Source of the DNA: Stachybotrys elegans
Taxonomy: Eukaryota > Ascomycota > Sordariomycetes > Hypocreales > Stachybotryaceae
DNA: 64,000 nucleotides
Assembly (NCBI GenBank): GCA_020746835.1
Contig: JAGPNK010000028.1
Span: forward strand, 62,001-126,000
Reading direction: 5' to 3'
Position 1 is the stretch's first letter; the number at the start of each line of letters is the position of its first letter. The notes beneath the pieces were generated by a model, which worked only from the letters and a program-made list of their open reading frames with translations, had not been told where the DNA came from and did no database searches. The translations under genes were made by a program, and so were the position numbers. Positions 21,762-33,324 of this stretch are shown here, one piece after another.

Positions 21762-22898
21762 TCACTGATGCTCCTCGAGCCCGAGATTCTTATACTGCCC
21801 TCTAAACTCCTCAGACAACTTGTTCAAACCTTTCAGGTCTAACGGGTCCTTATTCTCAGTCATGTCCATGTACCACATCATATTGTGTAGATCAAACGCC
21901 GTCGCCAGCATGTATCCCAGCTCGGCCTCCTCATACACCTGCGCGCCCGTGTCGCTGTTGCCCGTCTGCGCGTTCCATTGTGCGGCATACGCGTCGCAAA
22001 AGTGTCGTTTCTCCTCGTCCAAGTACGGCCGGCACGGAGCAATCCTGCTCTCTTTGTCGAACCATTTGAAGAGCTTCTGCATGAAATGTCCGCCAATGTC
22101 AAAGGCGCGATAGTTTTGAAAGACGAATTCAAAGTCGATAAGCGTGATTTTTCTTCCAGTGACGGTGGGATTATTCTTAACGAGGATGTTCATGGATTGA
22201 ATGTCGTGAATGCACCATCCCGTCTTGGCGTTGACAGACTGTAGTTTCGCGAGGATTGTCTTTAGCCGCGAGGCAATGTCATAGTCGATGAGGTCGTCAA
22301 TAGGTACCGCGCCCTCTCTTGCAATGGCTTTGAGCTTTTCCGATTTGTAATACCTTTGCAGACCGCCGCCAACGGCTTCGTAGTAAGCCTGGATTGGCTT
22401 CAATGGCAGGGCCATCTCTAGAGAATGAAACGTCGCCAGCCCCCTCGCTAGCTCCTCACGGAGACCTTCCTGCTCCACATCCTCTGGCTCCAAGTTTCGT
22501 GCGTCGAGGAACTCGTCAACGCGGCCGATAGTTCCGTCCACCGTCTGAAAAAGCCCGTACACTTTGGCCCCCAGCCCAGACCGTGCGTATTCGTGCGTGA
22601 GAAGCGCCTCTTCTTGCTTCGTGGGCACGAGATGGGAAAAGGCTGGGATGCCTGAGTCGGCGGCGCGGTGGAACTTGATAAAGAGTTTGAGTGGCTCGGT
22701 AAACACATTGACTGGAAGGGGACGCTCCACGACGCAGCTCGGATTGGTAAATGACGTGCTGTATGTAACAGCCAAAGTCTCCACGTCCTGTGAAGACCAT
22801 TCCCGGGGTAGAAATGCAGCGATGATGTCCTTGACGTTTTGCTTGGTGGGCACTTTATCCTCTGGAAGAGTGGCAGGCACGTTTGTGAGGGATACCAT
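21762..22898 (-). CDS. Choline/ethanolamine-kinase-like phosphotransferase
   Basis: A single exon of 378 residues from MVSLTNVPATL at 22898. The catalytic loop CIHDIQSMNIL matches the Brenner H-x-D-x(4)-N pattern of choline/APH kinases, and ITLIDFEFVFQNYRAFDIG is the Mg-binding I-D-F/W-E block followed by the choline-kinase-type N-Y-R-A-F-D-I-G. The N-lobe contains LKLFIKFH, with a candidate ATP-binding lysine. The C-terminal DLHNMMWYMDMTE region follows the W-x-x-x-A-S pattern only loosely. It may phosphorylate choline, ethanolamine or another small alcohol. Divergent from the SnoaL-like gene. Most residues of the phosphotransfer site are present, so it is probably active. Confidence 0.87.
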   Translation of the reverse strand: MVSLTNVPATLPEDKVPTKQNVKDIIAAFLPREWSSQDVETLAVTYSTSFTNPSCVVERPLPVNVFTEPLKLFIKFHRAADSGIPAFSHLVPTKQEEALLTHEYARSGLGAKVYGLFQTVDGTIGRVDEFLDARNLEPEDVEQEGLREELARGLATFHSLEMALPLKPIQAYYEAVGGGLQRYYKSEKLKAIAREGAVPIDDLIDYDIASRLKTILAKLQSVNAKTGWCIHDIQSMNILVKNNPTVTGRKITLIDFEFVFQNYRAFDIGGHFMQKLFKWFDKESRIAPCRPYLDEEKRHFCDAYAAQWNAQTGNSDTGAQVYEEAELGYMLATAFDLHNMMWYMDMTENKDPLDLKGLNKLSEEFRGQYKNLGLEEHQ

Positions 22899-23343
22899 GA
22901 CGGGTTGAGATTTGTGTACTGGGAAATGTGAGATGGCGATAATTGTAATAGTTTTCCGTGGGAGTCGTTGGATGGCCGTCGCGCGCTGTTTGAATATGTA
23001 CTGGTAACAGCTCGGCAAGTGACTCAGCCAAAAACCAATAGACCACGCAGCAATTTAGTACAGAACGCTGAACTAAGCTGCTTATTAGCTATAAACTCCT
23101 TAAGTACGTCAAGAATTCCTTGTAGGCAATGTACTGTGGAGAATAGACATCTCCATTCGGCACTCGCTGTAATCTACGAGGTAGTAATCTGAATTAAGCC
23201 CCCTCCCCAAATTCGACCCCGATCTTAGCACTCTATGCTAATTTCTTTGAGGAATGCGGGGAATGCGGACACTTCCAATTGTCCGTTGATCAAAACTTCA
23301 CTGGATGCATCATTCCATCTTTACTGATAGCACCATCTCCGCC
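22899..23343. promoter_or_regulatory. Divergent promoter, kinase-like and SnoaL-like genes
   Basis: A 445 bp spacer between two divergently transcribed genes, with no coding signal. Shared control is possible but not shown by any motif I can name. Confidence 0.4.
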
Positions 23344-23814
23344 ATGACTTCCTTGGAATCCACGCTGCTCGACACGGCAACAGCATATATGCAAGTCTTT
23401 ACGACGTTGGAACCAGATACCATAACTTCAATACAAACCGACGACTACGAACACACCTTTGCACCCGCCTCTCTGAGCCTGCCTGGCCCCTTCAACCGGG
23501 AGCAATATGCGGCACATATTACCAGCCTCCGAGGATTTCTGCGCAGCTTTCCGGTGCGCTTCAAGCGAGTTTGGCCGAATGCTTCGCAAAGACAGGTCTT
23601 GATTTGGGCAGAGTCGGAGGCAGAGTTTCTCGAGAGCATTAAAGCAAAATCGACAGAAGAGGACTGGACATTTCAGGGAGAGTACATGTGGCTTTTGACA
23701 ATGAATGAAAGCGGGGACAAAGTGAAGCAAGTGTTGGAATTTCTTGACAGCAAGAAGGCGGAGCAAATGCGCGCCCTCATTTTCAAAGCGATGGATAAAC
23801 AGAAAGACCTGTAA
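23344..23814 (+). CDS. SnoaL/NTF2-like small protein
   Basis: A single exon of 156 residues from MTSLESTLLDTATAYMQ; an in-frame ATG at 23305 adds 13 residues. The order of an N-terminal helix (TATAYMQVFTTLEPDTITS), the DDYEHTFAPASL segment with an HTF/H-x-F-x-P-A signature, an FNREQYAAHITSL helix and then strands resembles fungal SnoaL-like or NTF2-like proteins. Some are polyketide cyclase-like; most are of unknown role. No catalytic set can be assigned by eye. Confidence 0.75.
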   Translation: MTSLESTLLDTATAYMQVFTTLEPDTITSIQTDDYEHTFAPASLSLPGPFNREQYAAHITSLRGFLRSFPVRFKRVWPNASQRQVLIWAESEAEFLESIKAKSTEEDWTFQGEYMWLLTMNESGDKVKQVLEFLDSKKAEQMRALIFKAMDKQKDL

Positions 23815-24291
23815 GATAGGACGCTTGAGTTGGAGATGTTGGATTGGGCTGGGGGGGGGATATAACGTCTATGGAGGGCTCTGGCTCAATCATTTGCAGC
23901 AACCGAAGGATGAAGGCAGACTTTCTCGATGATCAAGATTCTCCGATCTCGGCCATGTCGCTTGGCTGACCCATACAAACAGGTCTTATCAGACTGTCGA
24001 AAGGCCATTCCGTCGTGTAAATTCTCAAAATGGAAGGTGTTAAGTCAGGTTGTGCTTGGGGATTTACTAGGCTGGACAAGCTTCTCTTGGCATCAGGTTT
24101 GGCTAACTTGTTTATGAATATATCCCTGAACAGAGTATGGGTTTGCTAGAAGTCTTATCGGAGAGAGAAGAAAGTAATTAGTCAGCATTCTTATAGGATT
24201 TATTGGGCCAGCTATTATTGGTTCGTTTATTTAAGGTAAATCCCGTGAAAAGACAGTAAACTGCTTGGCATCTCTAACTAAACTCAAAAGC
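23815..24291. other. Intergenic
   Basis: About 480 bp without supported genes. The right end is the promoter of the serine hydrolase. Confidence 0.4.
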
Positions 24292-26353
24292 ATGGAGATT
24301 AACCTTTTTTCGGCTCTTGTGGCCGCCTCGTTTATCTGGACGTCTTGTGCAGCCTGTGTACCAGAAGCTCCACAGAAGCTACTCTCCGACCCAAGGCTCC
24401 TCGCACATCCAGCAGTCATTTCAGCTTTCGAATCAATCAATCAATACTTAGATGAGCAATTTGAGAACATCACCAATGATGCGCTCAGCTTCGGAGTTGT
24501 AAGTCCATCAAAGTAATTGGATCTTTAGACTATTAACTGGTTACAACTAGGTCCATGCATCCAAACCAGAAAGCGTCTTTATATACAACAACGGTAGACT
24601 TAAGATGAACGAAACGGAGTCACACACAGGGCCGAATGATGTGACCAGCGACTCAATTTTCCGCGTTAATTCAGTTTCCAAGAACTTTGCCGTCTTCTCC
24701 GCCCTCGCAGTGGAGAACATAGCAAAATCTCAAAATGTCGCGCTGGAGATGACTCTCGACACCCCTGTCCGCCTCTTACTGCCCCAGTTCCGGCTTCCAG
24801 AAAAAGACTGGAATGATGGTGGTCGAGACATTACCTTACGCATGCTTGCTAGCCACAACTCTGGAATAACAAGGGAAGGATATAGCACTGACTTCAATGT
24901 GGTACTTGGCACAGACAAAGCAAACGCCATGACGATTGGTGAGAAATGGGCAGCGGCAACTCCGGAGGGAATGATCGAACGTGTAGCCAATACAAATCTA
25001 ATGTATCCGCCTGGCAAACGTGCTGGATGTTGGTCTGCAACCCTTCCTAGACAGCCTTATTTACTAATTATCGATAGACTCGAATGTTGGAATTTCGATC
25101 CTAGCCAGTAAGTTGACTTGCATGACTTGTGCAAGACAGAACTAACGAGATTCCCAGGTGCAATCACTAACTACTATAACAACATAACAGAATCCGATTT
25201 GACCTGGAACGACCTCATGATGCAGGAAATACTGTCGCCCCTTAATATGACTCATACATTCCTCGGATCTATACCAGACGAACTGCTCCCCGAAATAGGT
25301 GTGCCGGGTAGTCCTAATTGGGCCGATCTAGTCATAGGCCTTGGGTATGATCCAGCAGCTGGCATGTGGGTATGTGCAGTATTACTGGTCCGTATGTGGA
25401 CATCATGACTGACTATTTGTTGCAGAGCTCGGCTAATGACCTCGCGAAATATCTCTACGATATCTGGCTGCGTCCAGACCCGCTTCCTCTCATTACACTG
25501 GCACAACGCCGGCGCTTGTTGCAGCCTGACCTGGCGCTCCCGGATGGACAGCAACTCGTCGGACCTGGATGGGAAATAAACCTGTTTGAGGTGCCTACTT
25601 CAGACGGCCCGTTGGCGCTCAATAGGACCTATGCTGTATACGGCAAGTCCGGCAATGGAGGTGGCTGGAGGTCGTACATTGACGTTGTCGCCGATCTCGG
25701 GTATAGTCTCATTATCTTGGCCCAGAGTTCGTTCGACATCAACTTCGCACCGATCTTTCCAACAACCCTGGCGAGCGTAGCCCACCAATACCTACTTCCT
25801 GCTTTCGCAGAAGCAGTGGCGTCTCAAGTAGAGGCACGCTTTGCCGGGCGGTACGGCCACGGGAGAGATGCTGGCGCCATTGTGGACGAGGTTAGGAACA
25901 ATGGAACCAACTCTACTAGTTACGCCAGAATTGAGGTTGAAGAGCAGATCTTGTATCTTCGGGAACTTGTCATCAATGGCACCAGCGCATTGGAAGCCAT
26001 AGATCGTCTTGGCTGGACAGACACCTATACAGGGCGGTATTACTCAACACCAGCTGGAACTGCGCTCACGCCAGCGGAAAGTGCTGGCGAGAATGATGAG
26101 TTTGGCCCTGGAGCTCAAGTTTGGAGATTCTCTGGTCTTGGTCAGGATGCTTGCAACTGGTTTGACTTTGACGGGTAAGTAAGAAATATGAACCATGGTG
26201 AACCGGCTAACAATACTATTTGATAGGTATCAAGACGTCAACGGTTGGCCGTTGGGAAAGATCGTGCTTGTTGAGAGTGAGGATGGAGTTGAACTTCACT
26301 ACCCGCCATTCGATATCGTCCTATCAAGAATGGGTACTTGTTCTAGACATTAG
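24292..26353 (+). CDS. Secreted beta-lactamase-like serine hydrolase
   Basis: Six exons (24292-24498, 24551-25028, 25078-25107, 25158-25369, 25426-26174, 26227-26353) total 600 residues. A signal peptide is visible (LFSALVAASFIWTSCAAC). The SxxK nucleophile motif is S-V-S-K near residues 110-113, and the YxN motif is YSN, created by splicing at 25029/25077 with a GTTGGT donor. An alternative GTGCTG donor nine bases upstream would give HSN, so the Y-containing form is preferred. The third exon is only 30 nt. Homologues are class C beta-lactamase/D-aminopeptidase-like proteins of fungi. Several NxS/T sites fit secretion. The C-terminal third (from about residue 420) is family-typical but has no known catalytic role. 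Substrate unknown. Confidence 0.9.
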
Positions 26354-26925
26354 GGCAGACAAGGCATCGACATCATAAGTGAAAGATCCTGCATTATACT
26401 CAAGAAGGCTCGGGAGTCAAGACAGAATATGGGTTGTATGTGAACCATATTAAGTACCTATATATGTATCCGTCTCGCTTTGAAGATATTGCACTTGGTT
26501 CCCTGAGACGAAATTGGTGCACATGTAAAGGTACGTGCTGGGCCATCATCCGGATGAGCAAACGAGATTCTGGACGCGGAGGAACGTGAGAGAATCCATA
26601 TTGACAGTCATTGTATGTGATACTAATATTTTAGGTAGTATATACGTCGTCGAAGCTGACAAGGTTCCCCGGGGCGGTGAGTTCTACTGCCATCTATCTG
26701 GGGCTGCCGATACCCGGGTAGAATGAGCTGCTTTGTAATAGGCATGTGACAAGCAGAGCGGTGACTTATGGCAGATAAGCTGGTTGGTATGGGATCTCTG
26801 ACTTTCATGGACTGAACGATTCCTGCCCAGAGGTGCGTACTTATACTTGCAAGTATGTTTATAGTGGTATTTTACAACAAGCAGCTCTTGACCCTTTGAC
26901 TTCTCGATCCCTATTGACTTAGAGG
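26354..26925. terminator. Convergent 3' region, hydrolase and amidase
   Basis: A 570 bp spacer between convergent stops. Small frames (26535-26726 and its antisense) show no family features. No further gene seen. Confidence 0.35.
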
Positions 26926-29015
26926 TTATGAGAGAGCGTACGCTAGAGTACCTGACATAACTTCCTTCAGCAGGCCGGCTTGGGTGAGCCTATCCACAAT
27001 CTCGAATAAGACCAAGTCGCATCCCTTTGATACTCCCAGCGCAACAGTAACAGGTTGCCATTCCATCCTCTTGGTATACGGGCTGAGGTACTCAATCTGC
27101 CCGATGGGCACAACGATTTCAGGCGTGCCTGCATAATTTGTATACACACCGTCGTACCAGCCAACTACGGGATTCGCAGTGGTGGGGTCTGTTTTGACAG
27201 TGCTCGGGGGATATGGTAGCTATGTGCAAACAAATACTCGCTGCATGTCTCATTGCTTGATGGCAAGATGGCCTTGTTGAACCAGTCCCCAAAGACCTGA
27301 CGGCGGCGCTGCGACTCGGGGTACCGCTCGCGAACAGTAGCGTCCTGGCCGTCAACCCATGAGAGATTTACAGGGGGTTCGATGGGTGGAAATGCTCCGC
27401 TGCGGCCCGGTATAGCTCCATAAGCTTCCACCAAAGGGACGCCGATCTTATCCCAGCTCTGTACATTGTTCTGGTCTGCGTAGACGTACTGTAGAAACGT
27501 AGATTGGTTTTGCGGCGGGTTCGACTTGCTCACATTGGCAGCTAGAAACGACTCCGTCATGTTGAATGAGTCGCTGTCGGAAAGGCTTAAAACGCGAGTC
27601 ATGTCTGCGAAAAAGGCCTCGATTATGGCCTTGGCTGACGGCTGCGTGATGCTTGGCTGGTCGGTGTAACGCAGCATCCTAGCAGGCAGCTTCTGAGGCA
27701 CAGGAGACAGCGGTTTTCCTTGGGCCCAGACACGACCCACGCGCGTAAAGACTTCGGGCGAACGGGCAAGAAACCCCGGCGTATCTTGTTCGGCGATGGC
27801 AACAAGGATTCCAGTCAGATTGTATATGCCGTGGGTGGGCTTGTACCCATACACGCCGCCGAAACGGGCCGGGAAGCGCACGCTACCACCGGTGTCAGAT
27901 CCGAGTGCAAAGTCGATCCAGTCGTACGCAATCACAGCAGCACCTGAGCCAGAGGAGCTGCCGCCTGTTGATTGATACCCGTCACCCCGGGCATTCCATG
28001 GGTCGTGGTAGTCAACCGACTGGCCGTTGCGTGGGGTGCCGAGGGCGAAGGTGATGGTCCGCAGCTTGCCGACAAGGGAAGCACCAGCGCTTTCGCACAA
28101 TTGGACTGTTTCGGTGGTGTAATTCTGGTATCCATAAGCTTCATAGTAGGCGCGACTTCCGCCTGAAGTCTTTAGGCCATCGATATGAAAAATGTCCTTG
28201 ACTGCATATCGGAGCCCAGCAAGAGGGCCTGCGTCTGCCCCAGTAGAGGATAGCCTGGATGGAACAATAACGTAGGGTACTCGAGAGCCGGCAATGGAGA
28301 CATGAAGCTGCTGGTGTTTTCCGGGTTCAGAAGAGTCTGGAAATGAGCCGTACATGAAAGCTGGTCCTTTGTTTAGCAAACATCAAGCTCTAAGTATTCG
28401 GTGAAACTTACCGTCATAGGTATCAGGATGAAGCGAGTAGACAGGCGTCATGGCAAGACCGTGACCCTCACAGTCTGGCAGTGTAGCCAAATAGGGACCG
28501 TTGGTCAAGTCACAGGAGGAGACCACCACATAGACGCGTTTTGCGGTCTCGAAGCCAGTCAAGTTGAATGCTGTCGCCACGAAAACCGTCTCAATCGAGC
28601 GGTCGGAGAGAAACTCAGCGAAGGATTGATCGACTGGGAGCCCAGTTGCCACACCATCGTATTGAACAAAGAGACAGTCAAGAAATTGCTCAGCGCTCCA
28701 GACATCATCAGCTGCGTATCCAGCGATGGCTTCTTCGATCGCAGGGCCGGAAAGGGTATGTGTAAGGTTATGCAACGTCACGACGGTGCAAGGGAGATGG
28801 CCTCCTGAGCGCTCGTCTCGTCGAGCAAGGCCTTTGGAGGCATCACCCGGTGAACTTTGGGTGTAGTAGACCGTAGAGTCAAGGTGAATAGGGGCCCAAA
28901 AATCAGTGTCGTTGAACTTCCATGTTAGTGCCTGCATACTTGGTTGGATGAATCCTGCCGTGGTTATTGGTACGAGTAGCACCACTGCCAGAGCTTGTGC
29001 GAAGAACATCATCAC
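26926..29015 (-). pseudogene. Secreted amidase with Arp1-like N-terminal domain, one frameshift
   Basis: Exon 1 is 29015-28412, and a 51 nt intron (28361-28411) joins GDTYDA-like DTYDAFMYGSF. A signal peptide (FFAQALAVVLLVPITTAG) is followed by a 180-residue domain resembling the N-terminal part of scytalone-dehydratase-like Arp1 proteins, then an amidase-signature domain: AVKDIF with the catalytic lysine, STGGSSSGSGAAV, and SDTGGSVRFPARFG with the nucleophile serine. The frame breaks at a C5 run (27206-27210). Downstream, the true C-terminus (GWYDGVYTNYAGTPEIVVPI, ending LTQAGLLKEVMSGTLAYALS) is in another frame. One extra C would restore a continuous 679-residue protein. No intron fits. Either a null allele or a homopolymer error. 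Confidence 0.85.
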
Positions 29016-29444
29016 ACGTGAAAGTAGAATGCGTTGGGCCTCTTCTCTGCAAGACTCGAAACCTACGGTGCGAGACTGTGAATTTGTTTCACGTCACATA
29101 CAACCCGCTACATATATGCTGCTTCCGACGGAAGACGGTTCCGAAGGCGCGGTTCGCGATCCGAACTTCGGGTCGATCGTTCTTGGCGGCTAACAGAGAT
29201 AAGAAACATACGGAGGACACCGAGCTAGAGATCAAACTTGGTTAAGGAATGGAAGCGTCCATCAATGACGAAGTATGGACCCGCGAGGATCCAAACCCTT
29301 GTTATTGTGGGGGAAGCACAGACGGGGAAGACATAATTGAGGAGGTTGTTGCTGATAAGACACCGTTGAATCCACTTCAAGTATCCCACAACACCGCCAG
29401 ACTACCCTGGAGGGAACGGATGGCGTCGCAATGCCAAGAGATGC
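29016..29444. other. Amidase upstream region
   Basis: Holds the amidase promoter. A 66-codon frame at 29249-29449 may be the decayed upstream part of the helicase relic, but no Walker A motif is visible. Confidence 0.35.
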
Positions 29445-30044
29445 CTTAAGAATATTGATGTACATATCATTGATGAAACGAGTATGGTTAAAAACTATCA
29501 CTTAAAGCACATCAACGCCTGTATGAAGGGTGTGCTGTAGCGGTATAATGAAATGATTTGCTGTCCGCCAGATGCATTGGCCTTTGGGATTAATCGCGAA
29601 ACTGCATCTGTCAAAAGTTGCCAGCTATCCCCCATCACATTATTTCTACTGCACGTAATGCGGCCTCGAGATTATTTCACAGACGGCGGCCTCGAGTCCA
29701 GTTGCACCAGAGACCATGAAGCCTTCCACGGGACAGGAAAATGGGCTTTCAAGAGTCCTGTTTGAGCAGAAGTCCCTCCTCCTACATGGATGGGCCATGA
29801 GCATTCATAAGAGTCAAGGCATGACTCTCAATCGCGTCATGTAGACCTATCGAGGGTTTTCAACAAGGCCCAAGTGTATGTGGCGTCATCCAGACCCCCC
29901 AGCTTGGAAGATCTGAAGATCGAGGGTGATGGCAGGGGCGTTTGATTGCTGGGTGGTGATGAGGATTTGCTGGGATTCTTGAAGCAAAAGTTTGAGCACT
30001 TGAAATTGACAAAAGGATCCATTGGACTGTTTGGCATGACCTGA
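29445..30044 (+). pseudogene. PIF1-like DNA helicase relic
   Basis: The first segment (29445-29540) reads NIDVHIIDETSMVKNYHL, the Walker B/motif II region of PIF1 helicases, ending at a TAG. A middle segment contains DHEAFHGTGKWAFKS, typical of the family. The third (29761-29844) reads HGWAMSIHKSQGMTLNRV, i.e. motif V, then stops. After a frame shift come DLSRVFNKAQVYVA (motif VI region), a TGA, and a tail GGDEDLLGFLKQKFEHL. Motif I is absent. At least two stops and two frame changes mark a decayed copy, perhaps from a Helitron or from an amplified PIF1-like family. Confidence 0.7.
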
Positions 30045-30454
30045 TACTACCATTTATAGTGGGTAAACAATATCTACTGCCGTCCACAAAGTTCACATGA
30101 ATGGATGTTAAACCGCCGGGTTTAGAAGTATGATATGACGATTTCCCGGTGGCATTCCCAGGCAATCCTGTAGCTTAGCCCCAGCTTCCCCATTAATTAC
30201 CTCGGCTCCTCTTGCTATGTAAACCGAGCTAGCTAGCGAGCGGAGCTATATTTCCCGGCCGAGGAGTTATCTAATGGGTACACTCACGCGCTTCTCGATA
30301 GGGTGACGGGCCGCACAGTGCTATGGGTCCGGCAGCGACCACAGGCGTGCTTCCTGTCATACCTACGTTATATATCACTGGCTGAGCGCAGAGAAGACAG
30401 GCAAATCACACTTTTCATCTCATCGGTGTTCCTTTCTACTCCCTCACCCTCATC
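30045..30454. promoter_or_regulatory. Upstream region of HAD gene
   Basis: About 400 bp between the helicase relic and the HAD start. No gene seen. Confidence 0.4.
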
Positions 30455-31259
30455 ATGTCCACGGCAAAGCACGTCGTCTTTGACGTCGTCGGCACTTGCG
30501 TATCCTACGATGCCATCTTCGATGCCCTTGACACACGTCTAGGCGACCGCTTGCGTGACGAGTGCATCAAGCCGAAGCTCCTGGGCTACGCCTGGTTCGA
30601 GGCCGCCGAACGCGAGTATACGTATCTAAGCATCTCGGGGCGGTATATCCGTTTCTACGATGTCTTCAAGAGCCTCTTTTACCGTATGCTCTGGATGGCA
30701 GGCATCGAGGAGCCCCGCCAGTTCGCTACCGATGAAGACCTGGCATACATTCTGGAGCAGTTCATGAAGCTTGAAGCCCGCCCTGGGATTGCCGAGTGCT
30801 TCAGCCTCCTGCGTGAGGCGGGCTTCACGTGCTGGGCGTTAACGGCCGGTGATGTCAACCGGGTTAGCGGGTATTTCTCACGCAACGGCATCGATATGCC
30901 GGCGGACAATTTCATGTCGTGCGACAGCTTAGGCATCGGCAAGCCGGCGCCGGAGTCGTACCGACCGCTGCTCGACCGTTTCGGCCATGAGGAGGCGTGG
31001 TTCGCAGCGGCCCATATGTGGGATGTGTCCGCCGCCAAATCGACCGGGTAGGTCAACCCGGCTTCTTCCAGATGCATGATTTTGCAAAACTGGCACTGAC
31101 TGCGAGCTGTATAGGTTCAAGGGGGCTTACTGTACTGTTTGGGAGAAGGAGCCTTGCACCGACCTGTTCGGAGAGATGGACGTTATGGCTACCAACTTCC
31201 TGGACATGGCCCGGGGTATCATTGCAGCGTCGGAGGCCGGAGCGCCACCCGCAGAGTAA
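30455..31259 (+). CDS. HAD-superfamily hydrolase, 2-haloacid-dehalogenase type
   Basis: Two exons (30455-31047 and 31115-31259; intron 67 nt) give 245 residues. Motif I is VFDVVGTCVSYD, in the D-x-x-G-T form usual for L-2-haloacid dehalogenases, with the first Asp as nucleophile. Motif II lies in CWALTAGD. The lysine of motif III is in SLGIGKPAPESY. Motif IV is at FAAAHMWDVSAAKSTGF, as in haloacid dehalogenases (HxWDxxGAxxAG). The gene is in line with the flavoprotein, regulator and transporter that follow on the same strand. Hydrolysis of a small organic acid is likely, but dehalogenation itself is inference. Confidence 0.9.
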
Positions 31260-31813
31260 GAAAAGATAAGCAAGGAATGAAATACAAACACCCCTCTTAA
31301 GCTGTAATCATGTTTCCATTGTCCGTCGGCAAGAATGACCGGGTATGCGAGCTTATCTGGCGAACTCCGCTGTGGGACATGGTGTCTCCATGTCAGTTTG
31401 GTACGCCCTGCGATAAGAACTGCCGCCACGCCTACAACTACTGCCTGCGATGCCGGTTCTCTGTCCTGAGACCGTATTCAGGCTACCCATACCACGGAAG
31501 GGGCTTGCCGACCTCTGGTGGCATGTATCCGCCGGCTTCGCCCCGGGTAGTGCCGGTGGGTATGCAGATCAACACTACGATAAGAGCAATGCCGAGCGGG
31601 GAGGAAGCCATTGTTACAGTGCACGCACAGTGTGGAACATTCTCCAGGAACCTACGATTTCCCCGTGGGTCTCGGCGACAGGATCCCGTCACGAGAGTCA
31701 AGTGGAACGCAGCTTAGGTATATCTTGTGAAGCCCTTCGAGATGCCCGGGACGGATTAGCACGACTGATAGGGACCATCTTGAGAAGCTGTTGCTGTCTA
31801 GACCTCGACTGCC
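31260..31813. promoter_or_regulatory. Upstream region of DAO flavoprotein gene
   Basis: A 550 bp gap. Two overlapping open frames (31310-31717 and 31450-31893) cross it. One contains LPIPRKGLADLWWHVSAGFAPGSAGGYA, which has some protein character, but no start, intron or family could be fixed. Treated as unassigned, possibly a fragment. Confidence 0.35.
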
Positions 31814-33324
31814 ATGTCACACTCTTCCAGCCGTGGTCCCGTCGCCAACCCGGTCCCATCCTTCTGGAACGCAGACTCACGCCCGCTGGATGACCACCGC
31901 ACAACCTCTGACCTTCCCAAGAGCTGTGATATTGTCATTATTGGCGCGGGGTTCGCCGGCGTGGCCACAGCCTACCACATCTTCAAGGATAATCCCAACC
32001 CTCCCTCTGTCGTGCTCCTTGAAGCTAGGGAGGTGTGCTCTGGTGCTTCGGGTAGAAACGGCGGCCATGTCAAGCCCGACACGTATTTCAACGTGGCCAA
32101 ATATGCAAAACTCTACGGTCTTGAGGCTGCTGCGCAGCTTGCTGCCTTCGAGGCCTCCCATGTGCTCGCTATGAAGGACCTGGTCGAAGCAGAGAAAATC
32201 GACTGCGACTTCCACTTAACCCGAGCTGTCGACGTGTACCTGGAACCTGGCCATGCCAAGGAGACCGAGGCAGCCTACCGCGCGTTGCTGGCCACGGGAG
32301 CTGTCAACATGAGCGATGTTTGCTTTGTTCCGAAGCAAGATGCCGAGAGGGTAAGCTCTGAACTACATAGTACCAATGGACAGGGAGCTTGACTTGTTTA
32401 CTCACTCACCACAGATTTCTGGAGTAAAAGGCGCTCAGTGCTGCTTCACTTTCACGGCAGCTCACCTGTGGCCGGCCAAGATGGTCCACAAACTTCTGGG
32501 AGGTCTTCTGGATAAAGGCGTGAATCTGCAGACCAACACCCCAGTCAAGTCCGTCTCGCCGACCACTGATCAGGATGGTAGTTGGACTGTGCAGACGGAG
32601 CGCGGTAGCATCGGCGCTGCCAAAGTTGTGTTTGCAACCAACGGCTACACCGCGCAGGTTCTGCCAGAGTACAGGGACCGGATCGTCCCAGTCCGCGGCA
32701 TCTGCAGTCACATCGCCTCGCCAAAGGGTTGCGATAACCCTCACCTGGTCAATACGTATGGCATACGATTCGATGGCCGGAACAATGACTACCTCATACC
32801 GCGCGCCGACGGTAGCATTGTCGTGGGAGGCGCCAGGCAGCGGTTCTGGCACGTCAGAGACCAGTGGTTTGACAACGTTCGGGACGACGAGCTTGTGAAT
32901 GATGCCGTTTCCTACTTCGATGGCTACATGCAGCGCCACTTCCGCGGCTGGGAAGACAGCGAGACAAAGCCCACAAAAGTCTGGACGGGAAGTGAGTAGC
33001 TTGCACACAGCCCATGCATGGACGTGCACTAATGTGTCCTCAGTAATGGGTTACAGCTCTGATTTCATGCCTCATCTAGGAGATGTCCCTGACAAGCCCG
33101 GACAGTTTATCATTGCGGGCTTCTCAGGCCATGGCATGCCGGAGATATTACTCTCGAGCAAGGCTATTGCGAGTTTAATCCGGAATGGAGTACCCTTAGA
33201 GCAATCCGGTATCCCCAAGATGTTTAAAACAAGCAAGAAGAGAATCACAGAGAAAGGAAGCCGGCTGGAGGAGTCGCTTCGATCACTATGGGAACCGGAG
33301 TCTACCGCCAAGGCTAAATTGTAG
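31814..33324 (+). CDS. DAO-type FAD-dependent oxidoreductase
   Basis: Three exons (31814-32350, 32415-32991, 33044-33324) give 464 residues. The dinucleotide-binding loop is IVIIGAGFAGVATAYHI, followed at the usual distance by LLEAREVCSGASGRNGGHVKPD, the FAD-family signature of DadA/ordL-like enzymes. The C-terminal part GFSGHGMPEILLSSKA matches the FAD-contacting G-H-G motif. Homologues oxidise amines or amino acids (gamma-glutamylputrescine oxidase type). No signal peptide is seen, so it is probably cytosolic or peroxisomal. Its neighbours suggest amine or amino-acid catabolism; the substrate is unknown. Confidence 0.92.

Noticed and set aside
27200..27230. Intron explaining the amidase frame change
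   Set aside because: No donor/acceptor pair removes the shift without deleting conserved residues.
32406..33029. 207-codon minus-strand frame over the DAO gene
   Set aside because: Shadow of the DAO exon; amino-acid composition is random-like.
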